Source: JAFAXD01 sp963760435 (GTDB lineage: Bacteria > Pseudomonadota > Alphaproteobacteria > Rhizobiales > Xanthobacteraceae). Taken from it: a DNA stretch of 64,000 nt. Positions 17,036 through 25,869 of the stretch are shown piece after piece; positions within the stretch are counted from its first letter, which is position 1, and each line of letters starts with the position of its first letter. The translations under genes and the position numbers were made by a program. Where the stretch lies: contig CAVXDE010000031.1 of assembly GCA_963760435.1 (NCBI GenBank), positions 124,001 through 188,000 on the forward strand, in the 5' to 3' direction. The notes beneath the pieces were generated by a model. That model was given only the letters and a program-made list of their open reading frames with translations. It made no database searches and was not told the origin of the DNA.

Positions 17036-18307
17036 ATGAATTGGTTCCGACGCTCAGTTCTTGTCGCCGCGTGGGTGGTGATCAGTCCGGCTGTTCCGGC
17101 GCTTGCTGACGGATTCCATTGGACGCAGTACGTCCCGGGCGGGATCGAGGCCCGCGCCATTACGGATAAGCCCGACTGCCCAGCAGCAACGATCAACGGC
17201 GCGCCCGCCGCAATGGCCAAGCGCTCTGACCCGGGGCCTAACTATCCGATGCTGGTGTGCGCGCTGCCGCTCCCGCGCACCGCGACGGCGGTTACGGTCG
17301 ATGGCTTTCCGTTGCCGTTGCCGGTCAGTCGGCCGAACCGCATCCTTTTGATCGGCGACACGGGATGCCGGCTCAAGGATCGGTTCATCCAGGCCTGCAA
17401 TGACTCCGCGCTCTGGCCGTTCCAGGTCGGTGCGGATGTGGCCTCGCTGCTGCGCCCCGACCTCGTCATTCATGTTGGCGATTTCCATTATCGCGAGACG
17501 GCATGCCCGGCCGGCAATGTCGGCTGTGCCGGCAGCCCTTTCGGAGACACTTGGGCGGTCTGGCGCGCGGATTTCTTCGCGCCAGCGCGCCTGCTGCTCG
17601 AAACGGCGCCTTGGATTTTCGTGCGCGGAAACCATGAAGAATGCGATCGCGGCGGCATCGGTTGGGCACGCACGCTCGATCCCTATCCCTTCAATCCGCA
17701 GGAGGGCATTGATGGCTGTCTCAAGACGGGCGCGCCGTTCGCGGCCGATATCGGCGGGGTCACGGTCGCGGTCATGGATACGGCCACCGCTGACGAGAGC
17801 AAGGCCAACGAACAGCAGGCGGCGCTCTATCGCGAGCAATTCAAATCGATCGCAACGCTGGCGCCGACCGGCATCGTCTGGCTCGCCTTCCACCGCGTGA
17901 TCTGGTCGACCGACGGCACCGTGATTCCTGAGAAATCAGGCGGCGACAACAAGACGCTGGCGCTCGCCGCCAGCGGCAACATTCCCGCCAATGTTCAGCT
18001 GACGCTCAATGGACATCAGCACAAGTTCGAGGTCGACGCCTACGAGGAGGATATCCCGGTTGCGATCATCTCCGGGCACGGCGGAGATTTGCTGTCGCCG
18101 CAGGCGCCGACGAATCCGGTTGGGCTGGTCGTCAACGGCATGCATATCAAAGCGGGCTTCGCCAAGCCGCGCACGTTCGGATTTTCCATGCTCGAGCGTA
18201 TGCCCGACGCCGCGCCCGGCCAATGGACCATCACCGATTATGATACGCAAGGCCAGCCGCTTGGCCGCTGTAGAATCGAAGGCCGTTCGGTCAATTGCGG
18301 GAATTAG
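17036..18307 (+). CDS. Secreted metallophosphoesterase
   Basis: This calcineurin-like phosphoesterase of about 423 residues has a signal peptide (NWFRRSVLVAAWVVIS ... PALADG). The metal-site blocks appear in order: LIGDTGCR, VIHVGDFHYRE, FVRGNHEECDRGG and LNGHQHKFE. They supply the aspartates, asparagine and histidines of a two-metal centre. The first motif reads GDTGC instead of the common GDxH, a variant seen in purple-acid-like members. The substrate is unknown; a periplasmic phosphomonoester or nucleotide is likely. I chose the ATG at 17036 because the leader begins there; an earlier ATG at 16985 would bury it. The stop lies four bases from that of the convergent oxidoreductase gene. Confidence 0.85.
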   Translation: MNWFRRSVLVAAWVVISPAVPALADGFHWTQYVPGGIEARAITDKPDCPAATINGAPAAMAKRSDPGPNYPMLVCALPLPRTATAVTVDGFPLPLPVSRPNRILLIGDTGCRLKDRFIQACNDSALWPFQVGADVASLLRPDLVIHVGDFHYRETACPAGNVGCAGSPFGDTWAVWRADFFAPARLLLETAPWIFVRGNHEECDRGGIGWARTLDPYPFNPQEGIDGCLKTGAPFAADIGGVTVAVMDTATADESKANEQQAALYREQFKSIATLAPTGIVWLAFHRVIWSTDGTVIPEKSGGDNKTLALAASGNIPANVQLTLNGHQHKFEVDAYEEDIPVAIISGHGGDLLSPQAPTNPVGLVVNGMHIKAGFAKPRTFGFSMLERMPDAAPGQWTITDYDTQGQPLGRCRIEGRSVNCGN

Positions 18308-18311
18308 GTCT

Positions 18312-19307
18312 TCAGTGCTCCACTGGCACGATCGCATTGGTTTTGGCTGATTTGAAGATCGCTTCCAGGGCGGCGATGTTGTCGATCATTTGCTGCTGCG
18401 GCATCGGATAAGGACCTTCCCTGAGCGCTGCCGTTGCAAAGGCCTCAAGATTGGCCCGTACGCCAGAGCGCGCCGGGTAGTCGACGAACTCACGCTCCTT
18501 CGCACCGATCTGGCGCGTCATCGTCCATCCGTTCGGATTCTCCGGGTGGCTCTTGTCGCGGATCTCGATCCAGCCACGGGTGCCATAGACGGCGAACCGG
18601 CCCTCGAACGGCGTGGCCAGGATCGCGCTGATCATCAGGTTGGTCCCAGTCTCAAACGTCACAATGGCGGCGAGCGTGTCGCCGTTACGCAGCTCACTGC
18701 CAAGCGTCGCGACGCGCGCCAACACAGTCTCGGGGCGTCCAAGAAAACTGACTCCGAGATCAAGCAGATGAATCCCGGTCGCCGTCATCGGTCCGGCAGG
18801 CGCATCGCGTTCCGAAAGGCGCCAGTTGTTGGCTGGTAAAGAGAGGAACTTGTCCTGGCTGAAATTGGCCTCGATCTGCAGCAAGGTTCCGAGCTCGCCC
18901 GCATCAACGGCTTTCCTCAGATCGAGCGTTGGCGGCTCAAACCGGCGTTCGTGGCCGACGCCAAGCACAACGCCCGCCGCATTGCAGGCGGCAACCGCCC
19001 GCACCGCATCGGCACGCGCCAGCGACAGCGGCTTCTCGCAGAACACATGCTTGCCGGCAGTGGCGGCACGGATGATCTGATCGCAGTGGAGCGTATGCGG
19101 CGTGCACAGGATAACGGCATCGACGTCGGGACTCACCAGCAACGCGTTGGTGTCAGTGGTGAACGATAGACCATGTGCGCTGGCAATTTTTTCCGTTTTC
19201 GGGTCGACGTCGGCGGCGGCGACTAATTTCAGACGCGCGCTCTCCAAGAGAGTTGTCGTGATGATCCGGCCCCACCAGCCAAGTCCGACGATCCCGGCTT
19301 TCAACAT
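18312..19307 (-). CDS. Gfo/Idh/MocA-family NAD(P)-dependent oxidoreductase
   Basis: This 331-residue dehydrogenase has an N-terminal Rossmann fold (KAGIVGLGWWGRII) and the family signature EKPLSLARADA, in which the lysine contacts cofactor and substrate. The following VLGVGHERRFEPP and the C-terminal sheet domain fit the family. Members oxidise sugars, inositols or derivatives, or reduce imines. The ATG at 19307 is preferred, with GAGAG upstream; a GTG nine bases earlier overlaps that site. It is followed in the same direction, from upstream, by a GFA-family gene 13 bases away. The substrate cannot be predicted from this context. Confidence 0.85.
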   Translation of the reverse strand: MLKAGIVGLGWWGRIITTTLLESARLKLVAAADVDPKTEKIASAHGLSFTTDTNALLVSPDVDAVILCTPHTLHCDQIIRAATAGKHVFCEKPLSLARADAVRAVAACNAAGVVLGVGHERRFEPPTLDLRKAVDAGELGTLLQIEANFSQDKFLSLPANNWRLSERDAPAGPMTATGIHLLDLGVSFLGRPETVLARVATLGSELRNGDTLAAIVTFETGTNLMISAILATPFEGRFAVYGTRGWIEIRDKSHPENPNGWTMTRQIGAKEREFVDYPARSGVRANLEAFATAALREGPYPMPQQQMIDNIAALEAIFKSAKTNAIVPVEH

Positions 19308-19320
19308 GAAGGGCACTCTC

Positions 19321-19740
19321 TCAGTGTTTGACTAAAGCGGGCATCCAGTTGACCGCGCGCCGCGCCAAGCGTGCCTCACTGGTCTCGCCATCGTAATCGG
19401 GCGTGGACGGGTCCTGCGTAAAGAGCCTGCGGTCGCCTAGACAATTCACGTTCACCACGGCGCGCAAGCCGGCTGTAGTCTCGCATATGGCTGCGACATA
19501 GACGCCACATCGGCGGCAGATCAAATAGTCCGCGGTGCCTGAGCCAAATCGATAAGGTTCGACCCATCGCCAATCCTTTGCCGTGACCTCAAACAAGCCG
19601 GCCGGGTCGGCGACGGTGCGTGTCTGATGCGCACGACAAAAAGAACATGAGCAGGCGCGCAATGGATTGTCTGATGGTGGCTTCGACAGGCGCAGCCGCA
19701 CCTGTAAGTTTCCGCAATGACAGCCGCCCGCGTGTTCCAT
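19321..19740 (-). CDS. GFA-family (glutathione-dependent formaldehyde-activating/CENP-V) zinc protein
   Basis: This small protein of about 139 residues has the Mss4-like zinc scaffold of GFA proteins: GGCHCGN near the start, ACSCSFC in the middle and CRRCG later. Together they provide the usual cysteine set for two zinc ions. GFA proteins bind glutathione adducts or serve unknown roles; few are characterised. The ATG at 19740 is chosen; a TTG at 19770 would add ten residues with little support. It probably forms a two-gene unit with the oxidoreductase downstream. Confidence 0.82.
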   Translation of the reverse strand: MEHAGGCHCGNLQVRLRLSKPPSDNPLRACSCSFCRAHQTRTVADPAGLFEVTAKDWRWVEPYRFGSGTADYLICRRCGVYVAAICETTAGLRAVVNVNCLGDRRLFTQDPSTPDYDGETSEARLARRAVNWMPALVKH

Positions 19741-19922
19741 CTCGTGATACCGGTCGCTTCTCTTTGCCAAACCGTTTGGTACATTCGCAGGTACATTACG
19801 TGTCGGGTGGTGAGCCTATCAGGTGTATTACAAAATGGACATGTATCGTTCAGCGGCTATTCATCGCCTCAATCAGATAGTGACATGACGTTTGGGGACG
19901 ACCTTCATCGGAGACGACGCTC

Positions 19923-20348
19923 ATGAAGCGCAGCATTGTTTTCGCTCTTGCGATTGCTGGACTTGCGGCCGCCGGTCCGTTGGCTGGTGCGGCGGCGGCT
20001 CAAACGACATTCCCTCCGCCCGCGGTATCGCCGGGCAACGGCGCGCCCCCGCCATCAGTGGCCCCGGGCGGACCGGCAGGGACACCTACGCCCAATGCGG
20101 CGGCCCCGGCTACCCCCGGGCAAGCGCTGCGCGACCAAGCCAAGGCGGCGCGAGAGGCGTGCCGGGACGAGGCCAAGGCGCAAGGCCTGAAGGGTCCCGA
20201 CCGCCGGCAGCACATCCAAGATTGCTTCGCTGCCAAGATGCCACAGGTGGCCAAACGCATGGAGTGCCGCAAGGAGGGGCAGGCGAAGGGAATGACACAG
20301 CCGGACCTGCGTGACTATGTGCGGCAATGCATGGCCGGCAAGGGGTGA
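19923..20348 (+). CDS. PsiF-repeat-like small periplasmic protein
   Basis: This 141-residue protein has a signal peptide (MKRSIVFALAIAGLAAAG to about AAAAQ), a Pro/Ala/Gly-rich linker of about 45 residues, and two similar cysteine-bearing segments: ACRDEAKAQGLKGPDRRQ...DCF and ECRKEGQAKGMTQPDLRD...QCM. Each has one cysteine near the beginning and one near the end. This spacing is that of PsiF repeats, small secreted modules first noticed in a phosphate-starvation-inducible E. coli protein. Function is unknown. It stands alone, and the cruciform repeat that follows may terminate its transcript. Confidence 0.78.
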   Translation: MKRSIVFALAIAGLAAAGPLAGAAAAQTTFPPPAVSPGNGAPPPSVAPGGPAGTPTPNAAAPATPGQALRDQAKAAREACRDEAKAQGLKGPDRRQHIQDCFAAKMPQVAKRMECRKEGQAKGMTQPDLRDYVRQCMAGKG

Positions 20349-20373
20349 AGGCGTACGAATCTTCGGCTTTACG

Positions 20374-20504
20374 GACCTCGTCCTGAGGAGCCTCGTCCCA
20401 CAGGGACGAGGCGTCTCGAAGGACGGCCCCGGGAGAGGCCTTCGCTTTTGGCCATCCTTCGAGACACACGCGGGCTGAGCCCGCGTGTTCCTCAGGACGA
20501 GGTC
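20374..20504. repeat. Large inverted repeat with two nested hairpins (cruciform)
   Basis: A perfect 16-base outer arm, GACCTCGTCCTGAGGA at 20374-20389, pairs with its complement at 20489-20504. An inner arm, TCTCGAAGGAcGGCC near 20414, pairs with GGCCaTCCTTCGAGA ending at 20464 with one wobble. Between them lie two self-contained hairpins: CCTCGTCCC-aca-GGGACGAGG at 20391-20411 and CACGCGGGC-tga-GCCCGCGTG near 20467-20487. It lies between convergent genes. The sequence type is, as I recall, a common dispersed element in Bradyrhizobium-like genomes. Confidence 0.85.
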
Positions 20505-20516
20505 GGCAACAGCAAG

Positions 20517-21605
20517 CTAGCTTAGTGCGTATTTCTTGATCGCGCCCGCGTCGAACGAAAAGCCCCAACCCGGGCGTTCCGGCACGATGGCTTGGCCCTG
20601 AGCATCAAGCGTGAGGCGCTCTGCGTAGATTGGCTCAAGCCACGGCATGTATTCGAGCACGATGAAGTTCGGAATCGCGGCGAGCAGCTGCATGCTCATC
20701 TCGGTATAGCAATGGTTGGATGCCGGCGTGTCGTAGGCATCGGCAAACGCTGCGGCGCGGAGAAATTCCGTCGGCCCACCCATATGCTGCAGGTCCGGCA
20801 TGACAATGTCGGAGGCGCGCACGCGCAGCATCTCCAGAATGCCGCGGCTGCCGTAAACCAACTCGCCGCTCGCTACCGGCGTATCGAGTGCGGCACTGAT
20901 GGTCGCCTCTCCCACGTGGTCATGGTGTGGGATTGGTTCCTCGAACCATGTGAGGTTGAATTCCTCCAGCGCATGGCCAAGTCGGATCGCATTGGGCACC
21001 GTCGTGCGTTGATTGAGATCGCCCAATACGGAGAAATCGGGACCAACCACCTCGCGCACGGCTTTGGCCCGCGCGACGTCCTCGGCAATTCGTCCAGTGA
21101 GCCGCAATTTGAGCCCGCGAAAACCGTGCTGCTTGTGCTCGGCCGCCGCTTTCTGGATGTCGTCGATCGAGCGGGTGATCCAGTAATCGCAACTGTTGTA
21201 AACCGGCATTGTGGTGCGATAACCGCCAATCAGGCCGGCGACGTTGGTGTTGGCGAGCTTTGCGCGCAGATCCAATAGCGCCTGATCAATGGCGCTGATC
21301 GCAATGGTGCTGAGCCCTGACGTTCCGATCTGACGCACTTCGGCGGTGGCGCGGGTCAGAAAGCTTCCCGACTGGCGCGGATCAAGCCCAACCACGAGGG
21401 ACGCGAGACTTCGCACCATGTCGTTAATCAGCTTGAGGTGCTGGGCGTTGAATGTGTAGGTAAGCCCTTCGCCGATCGCGCCCTGATCGGACTCAACAAA
21501 CACCAACACACATCCGCCGCTGCGCAAATCGAAATTGGGCGCAAGCCCCATGGGACGCGCATAGGGAAACTCAACGGGCGTCGTGCGCAGCTTCGTGATT
21601 TTCAT
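20517..21605 (-). CDS. Mandelate racemase/muconate lactonizing enzyme family protein
   Basis: This 362-residue enolase-superfamily enzyme has an N-terminal capping domain and a barrel with the three metal ligands D196 (GDLN), E222 (WFEEP) and E248 (SGE). The His-Asp dyad of the mandelate racemase group is present as D271 and H298 (NHCY). The lysine motif on strand two reads KLR (K166, R168) where mandelate racemase has KxK, so the second base is replaced by arginine. Such enzymes remove the proton next to a carboxylate and then racemise or dehydrate. The substrate is unknown, possibly an acid sugar or a 2-hydroxy acid. It is followed from upstream by a flavin-dependent enzyme gene nine bases away. 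Confidence 0.88.
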   Translation of the reverse strand: MKITKLRTTPVEFPYARPMGLAPNFDLRSGGCVLVFVESDQGAIGEGLTYTFNAQHLKLINDMVRSLASLVVGLDPRQSGSFLTRATAEVRQIGTSGLSTIAISAIDQALLDLRAKLANTNVAGLIGGYRTTMPVYNSCDYWITRSIDDIQKAAAEHKQHGFRGLKLRLTGRIAEDVARAKAVREVVGPDFSVLGDLNQRTTVPNAIRLGHALEEFNLTWFEEPIPHHDHVGEATISAALDTPVASGELVYGSRGILEMLRVRASDIVMPDLQHMGGPTEFLRAAAFADAYDTPASNHCYTEMSMQLLAAIPNFIVLEYMPWLEPIYAERLTLDAQGQAIVPERPGWGFSFDAGAIKKYALS

Positions 21606-21614
21606 GTTGATGCC

Positions 21615-22877
21615 CTACAGTCCGCCCCAGCCGAACGGCAAGCCCAGATGCACCCGGCCGATGCCGGAGGCGATGTTGAGATATTGTGCCGACATGTGCT
21701 GGCGATACATGGCGACATCACGGAAGTAGCGTTCCAACCGTTGGCCGCGTTTGCTTGCCGCTGAGCTCGCATTGTGAAACAGGTGTTCAACCGCTTCGCT
21801 GGCGAGCCGGCCGGCGGTGAGCACCATGCCGTAGAGCCGCACATTGTCTTCAAGCGAAATCGGCGTGCCGGTGTCTGCCCAGCGGCGGCAGTATTGCATG
21901 TAGGTTTCGGCCGCCGTCATGAGCAATGCTTCGGCCGAATCGGTCAACATCAGTGCATAGCCGAACGGACGCTGCGTATCGAAGTGCTCGCGGCGCGGCA
22001 TGATGGGCGGGTGATAGGTTGGGCGCGTCACCACGTTCTCTTCGAACTCGTCGAGGGAAGCACGCGCCGCGCCCAACACGGGCATCACCAGCGACATGTG
22101 ATAGGGGCCGATGAAACGGCCGAGATACATCGGGTTGCGATGTAGCCGGGTTCCGTGCGTGCCTTCCTCCATCGGCTCGTTCGACCAGAGGGCGGGCTTC
22201 GCCGGAATGACTAGATGCTCGGGGACGAACACCTTGTCGATCTTGACGCTATTGGAGCCGCTGGCGCGCATGCCTAACGTCGCGTCGCCGCCCCAGTCCG
22301 GCAACACGGTGAGCTGTGCGCGCGGGATCACAAAGATCAGGGCGCGGGGCTTGCCGTTGTCGCGCAGGATGACATTGCCGACAAAATGCGTCGCGTAGGG
22401 AATGCCGGAACAGTAATTCCAGGTGCCATCAACTACGTAGCCGCCCTCGGCGCGCTCGCAGGTACTGGTAATGGCGCCCACGCGGTGCGGAGCGATGAAG
22501 TCGCCGGTGCTTCCGAACAGCTCATATTGGGCACGCTCCGGCCAATGCGATGCAACAAGAGATCCGTGCGTCGCGCCCAAGGCCAGGCACCAGGCAACGC
22601 CTGGATTGCCGCGCGCGATATTCAGCATTGTTCGATAGAAAGTCGGATAATCGAACTCATATCCGCCGAACAGCTTCGGTTGCAGGATTCTGTAGAAGCC
22701 GGCCTTGTGGAATTCTCGATCCATTGTCTCCGAATGGCACCCGCGCTGGTCATCCTCATCCTGCGTCGCACGGATCGCCGGCGTGAGCGCCGCGGCGCGT
22801 TCGATCACCTGCGCGGGCGTGAGGTCTGGCTCGGGAATGGGCAGCGGGTAGTTGATCTTCTCAGCGACCTGTTGCAC
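21615..22877 (-). CDS. Acyl-CoA-dehydrogenase-fold flavin monooxygenase-like protein (group D)
   Basis: This 420-residue protein has the acyl-CoA dehydrogenase fold as used by two-component flavin hydroxylases such as HpaB, HsaA and DszC. Evidence is the LQPKLFGGYEFDYPTFYRTML block, GNPGVAWCLALGATH, a middle beta domain with GTWNYCSGIPYATHFVG, and a C-terminal four-helix bundle ending GIGRVHLGLPFG. It lacks an obvious catalytic glutamate for CoA thioester dehydrogenation, which favours monooxygenase use with a separate flavin reductase. The start is a GTG at 22877 with AGGA upstream. It probably forms an operon with the enolase-superfamily gene. Substrate unknown. Confidence 0.8.
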   Translation of the reverse strand: MQQVAEKINYPLPIPEPDLTPAQVIERAAALTPAIRATQDEDDQRGCHSETMDREFHKAGFYRILQPKLFGGYEFDYPTFYRTMLNIARGNPGVAWCLALGATHGSLVASHWPERAQYELFGSTGDFIAPHRVGAITSTCERAEGGYVVDGTWNYCSGIPYATHFVGNVILRDNGKPRALIFVIPRAQLTVLPDWGGDATLGMRASGSNSVKIDKVFVPEHLVIPAKPALWSNEPMEEGTHGTRLHRNPMYLGRFIGPYHMSLVMPVLGAARASLDEFEENVVTRPTYHPPIMPRREHFDTQRPFGYALMLTDSAEALLMTAAETYMQYCRRWADTGTPISLEDNVRLYGMVLTAGRLASEAVEHLFHNASSAASKRGQRLERYFRDVAMYRQHMSAQYLNIASGIGRVHLGLPFGWGGL

Positions 22878-23136
22878 GGGCAGGAGTCCTGAAGAGGCGT
22901 ATTGAGGGCGGGGATTGCCATGTTATCGTGCATTCGGGCTCCGGTTCAACTCGAGCGCAGCGTCGCGGTGAATGCCGACAGCATGACCCCGGCGCGGCAA
23001 GAGGCGAAGTTCCGACTGTGGGAAATCGCAGATCGGGTTTGGCCGAACGGCCAGCGATTCCCGTAAAATGGGATAGCGGGGCGGCCGTAAAAAATGGCAT
23101 TGCACGTGCAACGCCAATAAATTTGGGAGGAACCGC
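22878..23136. promoter_or_regulatory. Divergent intergenic region upstream of livK-type operon
   Basis: About 259 bases separate the leftward flavin-enzyme gene from the rightward transporter operon. The ribosome site GGGAGG at 23126-23131 serves the rightward gene. I see no operator or structured RNA that I would name. Confidence 0.4.
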
Positions 23137-24339
23137 ATGCGCCACAGGATCTGGCTTGTGTCGGCCGTGGCTTCAGTCGTGCTCAGCCTGCCGGCGGCGG
23201 CCCAGAATGCTCCGGGCGTGACCGACACGGAGATCAAGATTGGTCAGACCATGCCCTATACGGGGCCGGTCACCGCGTTCTCGACCCTGGGCAAGGGTGA
23301 GATTGGCTACTTCAAGATGCTCAACGATCAGGGCGGTGTGAACGGCCGCAAGGTCAACCTGATCAGCTTGGACGATGGCTACGCACCCCCGCGCACAGTC
23401 GAGCAAACCCGTAAGCTTGTTGAGCAGGAAGGGGTTGCGTTCCTGTTCTCGTCGATCGGTACGGCCACCAACACCGCGGTCGAACGATATCTAAACGCCA
23501 ACAAGATCCCGCAGCTGTTCCTGGCCTCCGGTGCGTCCAAATTCGGCAACTACAAGGAGTTCCCCTGGACGATCGGCGGCATCCAGGCGACGTTCCGGGC
23601 GGAGGCGCGAATCTATGCGCGCTACATCCTGAAAGAAAAGCCCAACGCCAAGATCGCCATTCTCTATCAGAATGATGACTATGGGCGCGATTACCTGGCG
23701 GGGCTGAAAGATGTTTTGGGCGACAAATACGCGGACACAGTGAAGGAGGCGACCTACGAGTTCACGGACGCCACGATCGACTCGCAAGTCGTTAGCCTGC
23801 AATCGACCGGAGCCGATGCTTTGCTCCTGGTTGCAACACCCAAATTCGCCGCCCAGGGCATTCGCAAAGTTTATGACATCGGCTGGAAGCCGATGTTCTT
23901 CTTGAGCAATGTGGCGATCTGGATCTCGACCGTCATCGAGCCGGCCGGCGTGGAAAAGGCCGTTGGCATCATGTCATCGGTCTATGTGAAGGACCCCGCC
24001 GATCCGGGCTGGGATAATGACCCCGACATGCAGCAATGGAAGACTTGGATTACGAAATACATGCCGGAGGCCGACCCGCGCGACCAGAACTACGTCAACT
24101 CCTACAACAGCGGGATGGCCATCGTGCAGGTGCTCAAACAGGCCGGCAGTGATCTCTCGCGCGAAAATATCATGCGGCAGGCGACCAACATCAAAGATTT
24201 GCAGTTGCCAATGATGCTGCCGGGCATCAAAATGAACACCAGCCCGACTGACTACTTCCCGATTGAAAACATGCAGATGATGCGCTGGAATGGTAAGCAG
24301 TGGGTACGCTTCGGCGACCTTCTTTCCGGCAGCTTGTGA
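23137..24339 (+). CDS. livK: Branched-chain amino acid-type ABC transporter substrate-binding protein
   Basis: This is the periplasmic receptor (400 residues) of a HAAT-family importer. The signal peptide is MRHRIWLVSAVASVVLSLPAAAQ. The mature start TDTEIKIGQTMPYTGPVTAF and the later VAFLFSSIGTATNTAVERYL, IAILYQNDDYGRDYLAGL and FTDATIDSQVVSLQ are characteristic of the type I Leu/Ile/Val-binding fold. In soil proteobacteria most such receptors bind aromatic acids, amides or urea rather than amino acids. It heads a complete operon with two ATPases and two permeases, followed by an amidohydrolase that hints at the cargo. GGGAGG lies five bases before the ATG. Confidence 0.92.
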   Translation: MRHRIWLVSAVASVVLSLPAAAQNAPGVTDTEIKIGQTMPYTGPVTAFSTLGKGEIGYFKMLNDQGGVNGRKVNLISLDDGYAPPRTVEQTRKLVEQEGVAFLFSSIGTATNTAVERYLNANKIPQLFLASGASKFGNYKEFPWTIGGIQATFRAEARIYARYILKEKPNAKIAILYQNDDYGRDYLAGLKDVLGDKYADTVKEATYEFTDATIDSQVVSLQSTGADALLLVATPKFAAQGIRKVYDIGWKPMFFLSNVAIWISTVIEPAGVEKAVGIMSSVYVKDPADPGWDNDPDMQQWKTWITKYMPEADPRDQNYVNSYNSGMAIVQVLKQAGSDLSRENIMRQATNIKDLQLPMMLPGIKMNTSPTDYFPIENMQMMRWNGKQWVRFGDLLSGSL

Positions 24340-24375
24340 TCCGGCGGGGGAAGATGGCGCGGATGCGGGAGCAGG

Positions 24376-25149
24376 GTGGTGACTGAGTGCCTGCTCCGCA
24401 TCCGCGACCTCTCCCTCCGGTTTGGCGGAATTGTTGCCCTCGATCGCGTTTCGTTTGATATCGAACAAGGCCAGATCTGCGGCCTCATCGGCCCGAACGG
24501 CGCCGGCAAAACCACGCTGTTCAACTGTTTGAGCCGTCTATACACTCCGGACTCGGGCGAAATCACGTTCAGCGGAATGCCCTTGTTGGCAGTCCCACGC
24601 CATCGCGTGGCGGCGCTTGGGATCGGACGGACCTTCCAGAACCTCGCGCTATTTCGCACCATGTCGGTCCGCCGCAACATTCTGGTCGGAGCGCATTGCC
24701 GCACGCACAGCGGCTTTTTGTCCGACGCGTTGCGGCTGCCGCGCGTGCAAGCCGAGGAGCGTGACCTTGCCCGGCGCACGGAGGCCCTGATGGTTATGTT
24801 GGGGCTCGAGTCAGTTGCAGCGCTCAGGGTGGACGAACTGCCTTTTGGCACGCGCAAGCGGGTTGAGCTTGCGCGGGCGCTCGCATCAGAGCCGCGCCTC
24901 CTGTTGCTCGATGAACCGGCCGGCGGGCTCAATCACGAGGAGGTGGAGCAACTGCGGTTGCTGATCCTCACGATCCGTGAGCGCCTCTCACTGACCATTC
25001 TGTTAGTTGAGCATCATATGAACTTTGTCATGGGCGTCTCGGACAAAGTCGTTGCGCTCGACTTCGGCCGCAAGATTGCCGACGGCACGCCGAAAGATGT
25101 GCAGGGCAACGCGGACGTGATCCGTGCCTACCTGGGAGCCGCCGCATGA
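24376..25149 (+). CDS. livG: Branched-chain amino acid-type ABC transporter ATPase (LivG)
   Basis: This 257-residue cytoplasmic ATPase has Walker A (LIGPNGAGKTTLFNCLS), the LivG insertion and Q-loop (GIGRTFQNLALFRTMSV), a signature DELPFGTRKRVELARAL, Walker B (LLLLDEPAGGLNHEE) and the switch histidine (LVEHHMNFVMG). The signature begins LPFG rather than LSGG, which is usual in this family. The start is a GTG pair at 24376/24379. The end overlaps the second ATPase gene by four bases (ATGA). Confidence 0.93.
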   Translation: MVTECLLRIRDLSLRFGGIVALDRVSFDIEQGQICGLIGPNGAGKTTLFNCLSRLYTPDSGEITFSGMPLLAVPRHRVAALGIGRTFQNLALFRTMSVRRNILVGAHCRTHSGFLSDALRLPRVQAEERDLARRTEALMVMLGLESVAALRVDELPFGTRKRVELARALASEPRLLLLDEPAGGLNHEEVEQLRLLILTIRERLSLTILLVEHHMNFVMGVSDKVVALDFGRKIADGTPKDVQGNADVIRAYLGAAA

Positions 25150-25862
25150 CGGCACTGCTCGAGGTGCGTGAGCTGAGCGTCGCGTACGGACACATTCCAG
25201 TCATCCACAACCTCAGTTTGCTGGTCGCGCGGGGCGGCATCACCACTCTGCTGGGTGCCAACGGGGCCGGCAAGACCACGTTGCTCCGTGCGATCTGCAA
25301 CATGAAGGTGCGCAATTCCGGCGCCATCCTGTTCGAAGGGCGTCGGATCGAAGCGTGGGCCACAGAAGACATCGTCCGTCTCGGCATTGGGCATGTCCCG
25401 GATGGGCGCGGCACGTTCGTACATCTGACAGTCGAAGAGAACCTCACCTTGGGTGCACACACACGCCGCGATCGCGCCGCCGTCGCACAGGATTTTGAGC
25501 GCGTGTACACGTATTTTCCGCGGCTTAAGGAGCGCGCCCGGCAGCAGGCGGGTACATTGTCCGGCGGCGAGCAGCAAATGCTTGCCATCGCACGCGCCCT
25601 CATGCTGCGGCCGAAGCTCCTGTTACTGGACGAGCCTTCGTTCGGGCTGGCGCCGCTGATCGTGCAGGAGATTTTCCGCATTCTACGCCGGATCAACGAG
25701 GAGGAGAACGTCAGCCTGTTGCTCGTGGAGCAGAACGCAAGCTTGGCGCTCGCGCTCGCAACGCATGTGTATCTGTTGGAAACCGGCCGCGTCGTGATGG
25801 ACGGGCCGGCGTCGATCGTCAGCAACAACGCTGCCGTGCGTCGGGCCTATCTGGGATACTGA
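25146..25862 (+). CDS. livF: Branched-chain amino acid-type ABC transporter ATPase (LivF)
   Basis: This 238-residue partner ATPase has Walker A (LLGANGAGKTTLLRAIC), the Q-loop region GIGHVPDGRGTFVHLTVEEN, signature TLSGGEQQMLAIARALM, Walker B (LLLLDEPSFGLAPLIVQE) and LLVEQNASLAL. The glutamine in place of the switch histidine (EQN) is normal for LivF proteins. Its ATG overlaps the stop of the LivG gene, and it ends seven bases before the LivH gene, which shows a tight operon. Confidence 0.94.
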   Translation: MTALLEVRELSVAYGHIPVIHNLSLLVARGGITTLLGANGAGKTTLLRAICNMKVRNSGAILFEGRRIEAWATEDIVRLGIGHVPDGRGTFVHLTVEENLTLGAHTRRDRAAVAQDFERVYTYFPRLKERARQQAGTLSGGEQQMLAIARALMLRPKLLLLDEPSFGLAPLIVQEIFRILRRINEEENVSLLLVEQNASLALALATHVYLLETGRVVMDGPASIVSNNAAVRRAYLGY

Positions 25863-25869
25863 GAACCTG

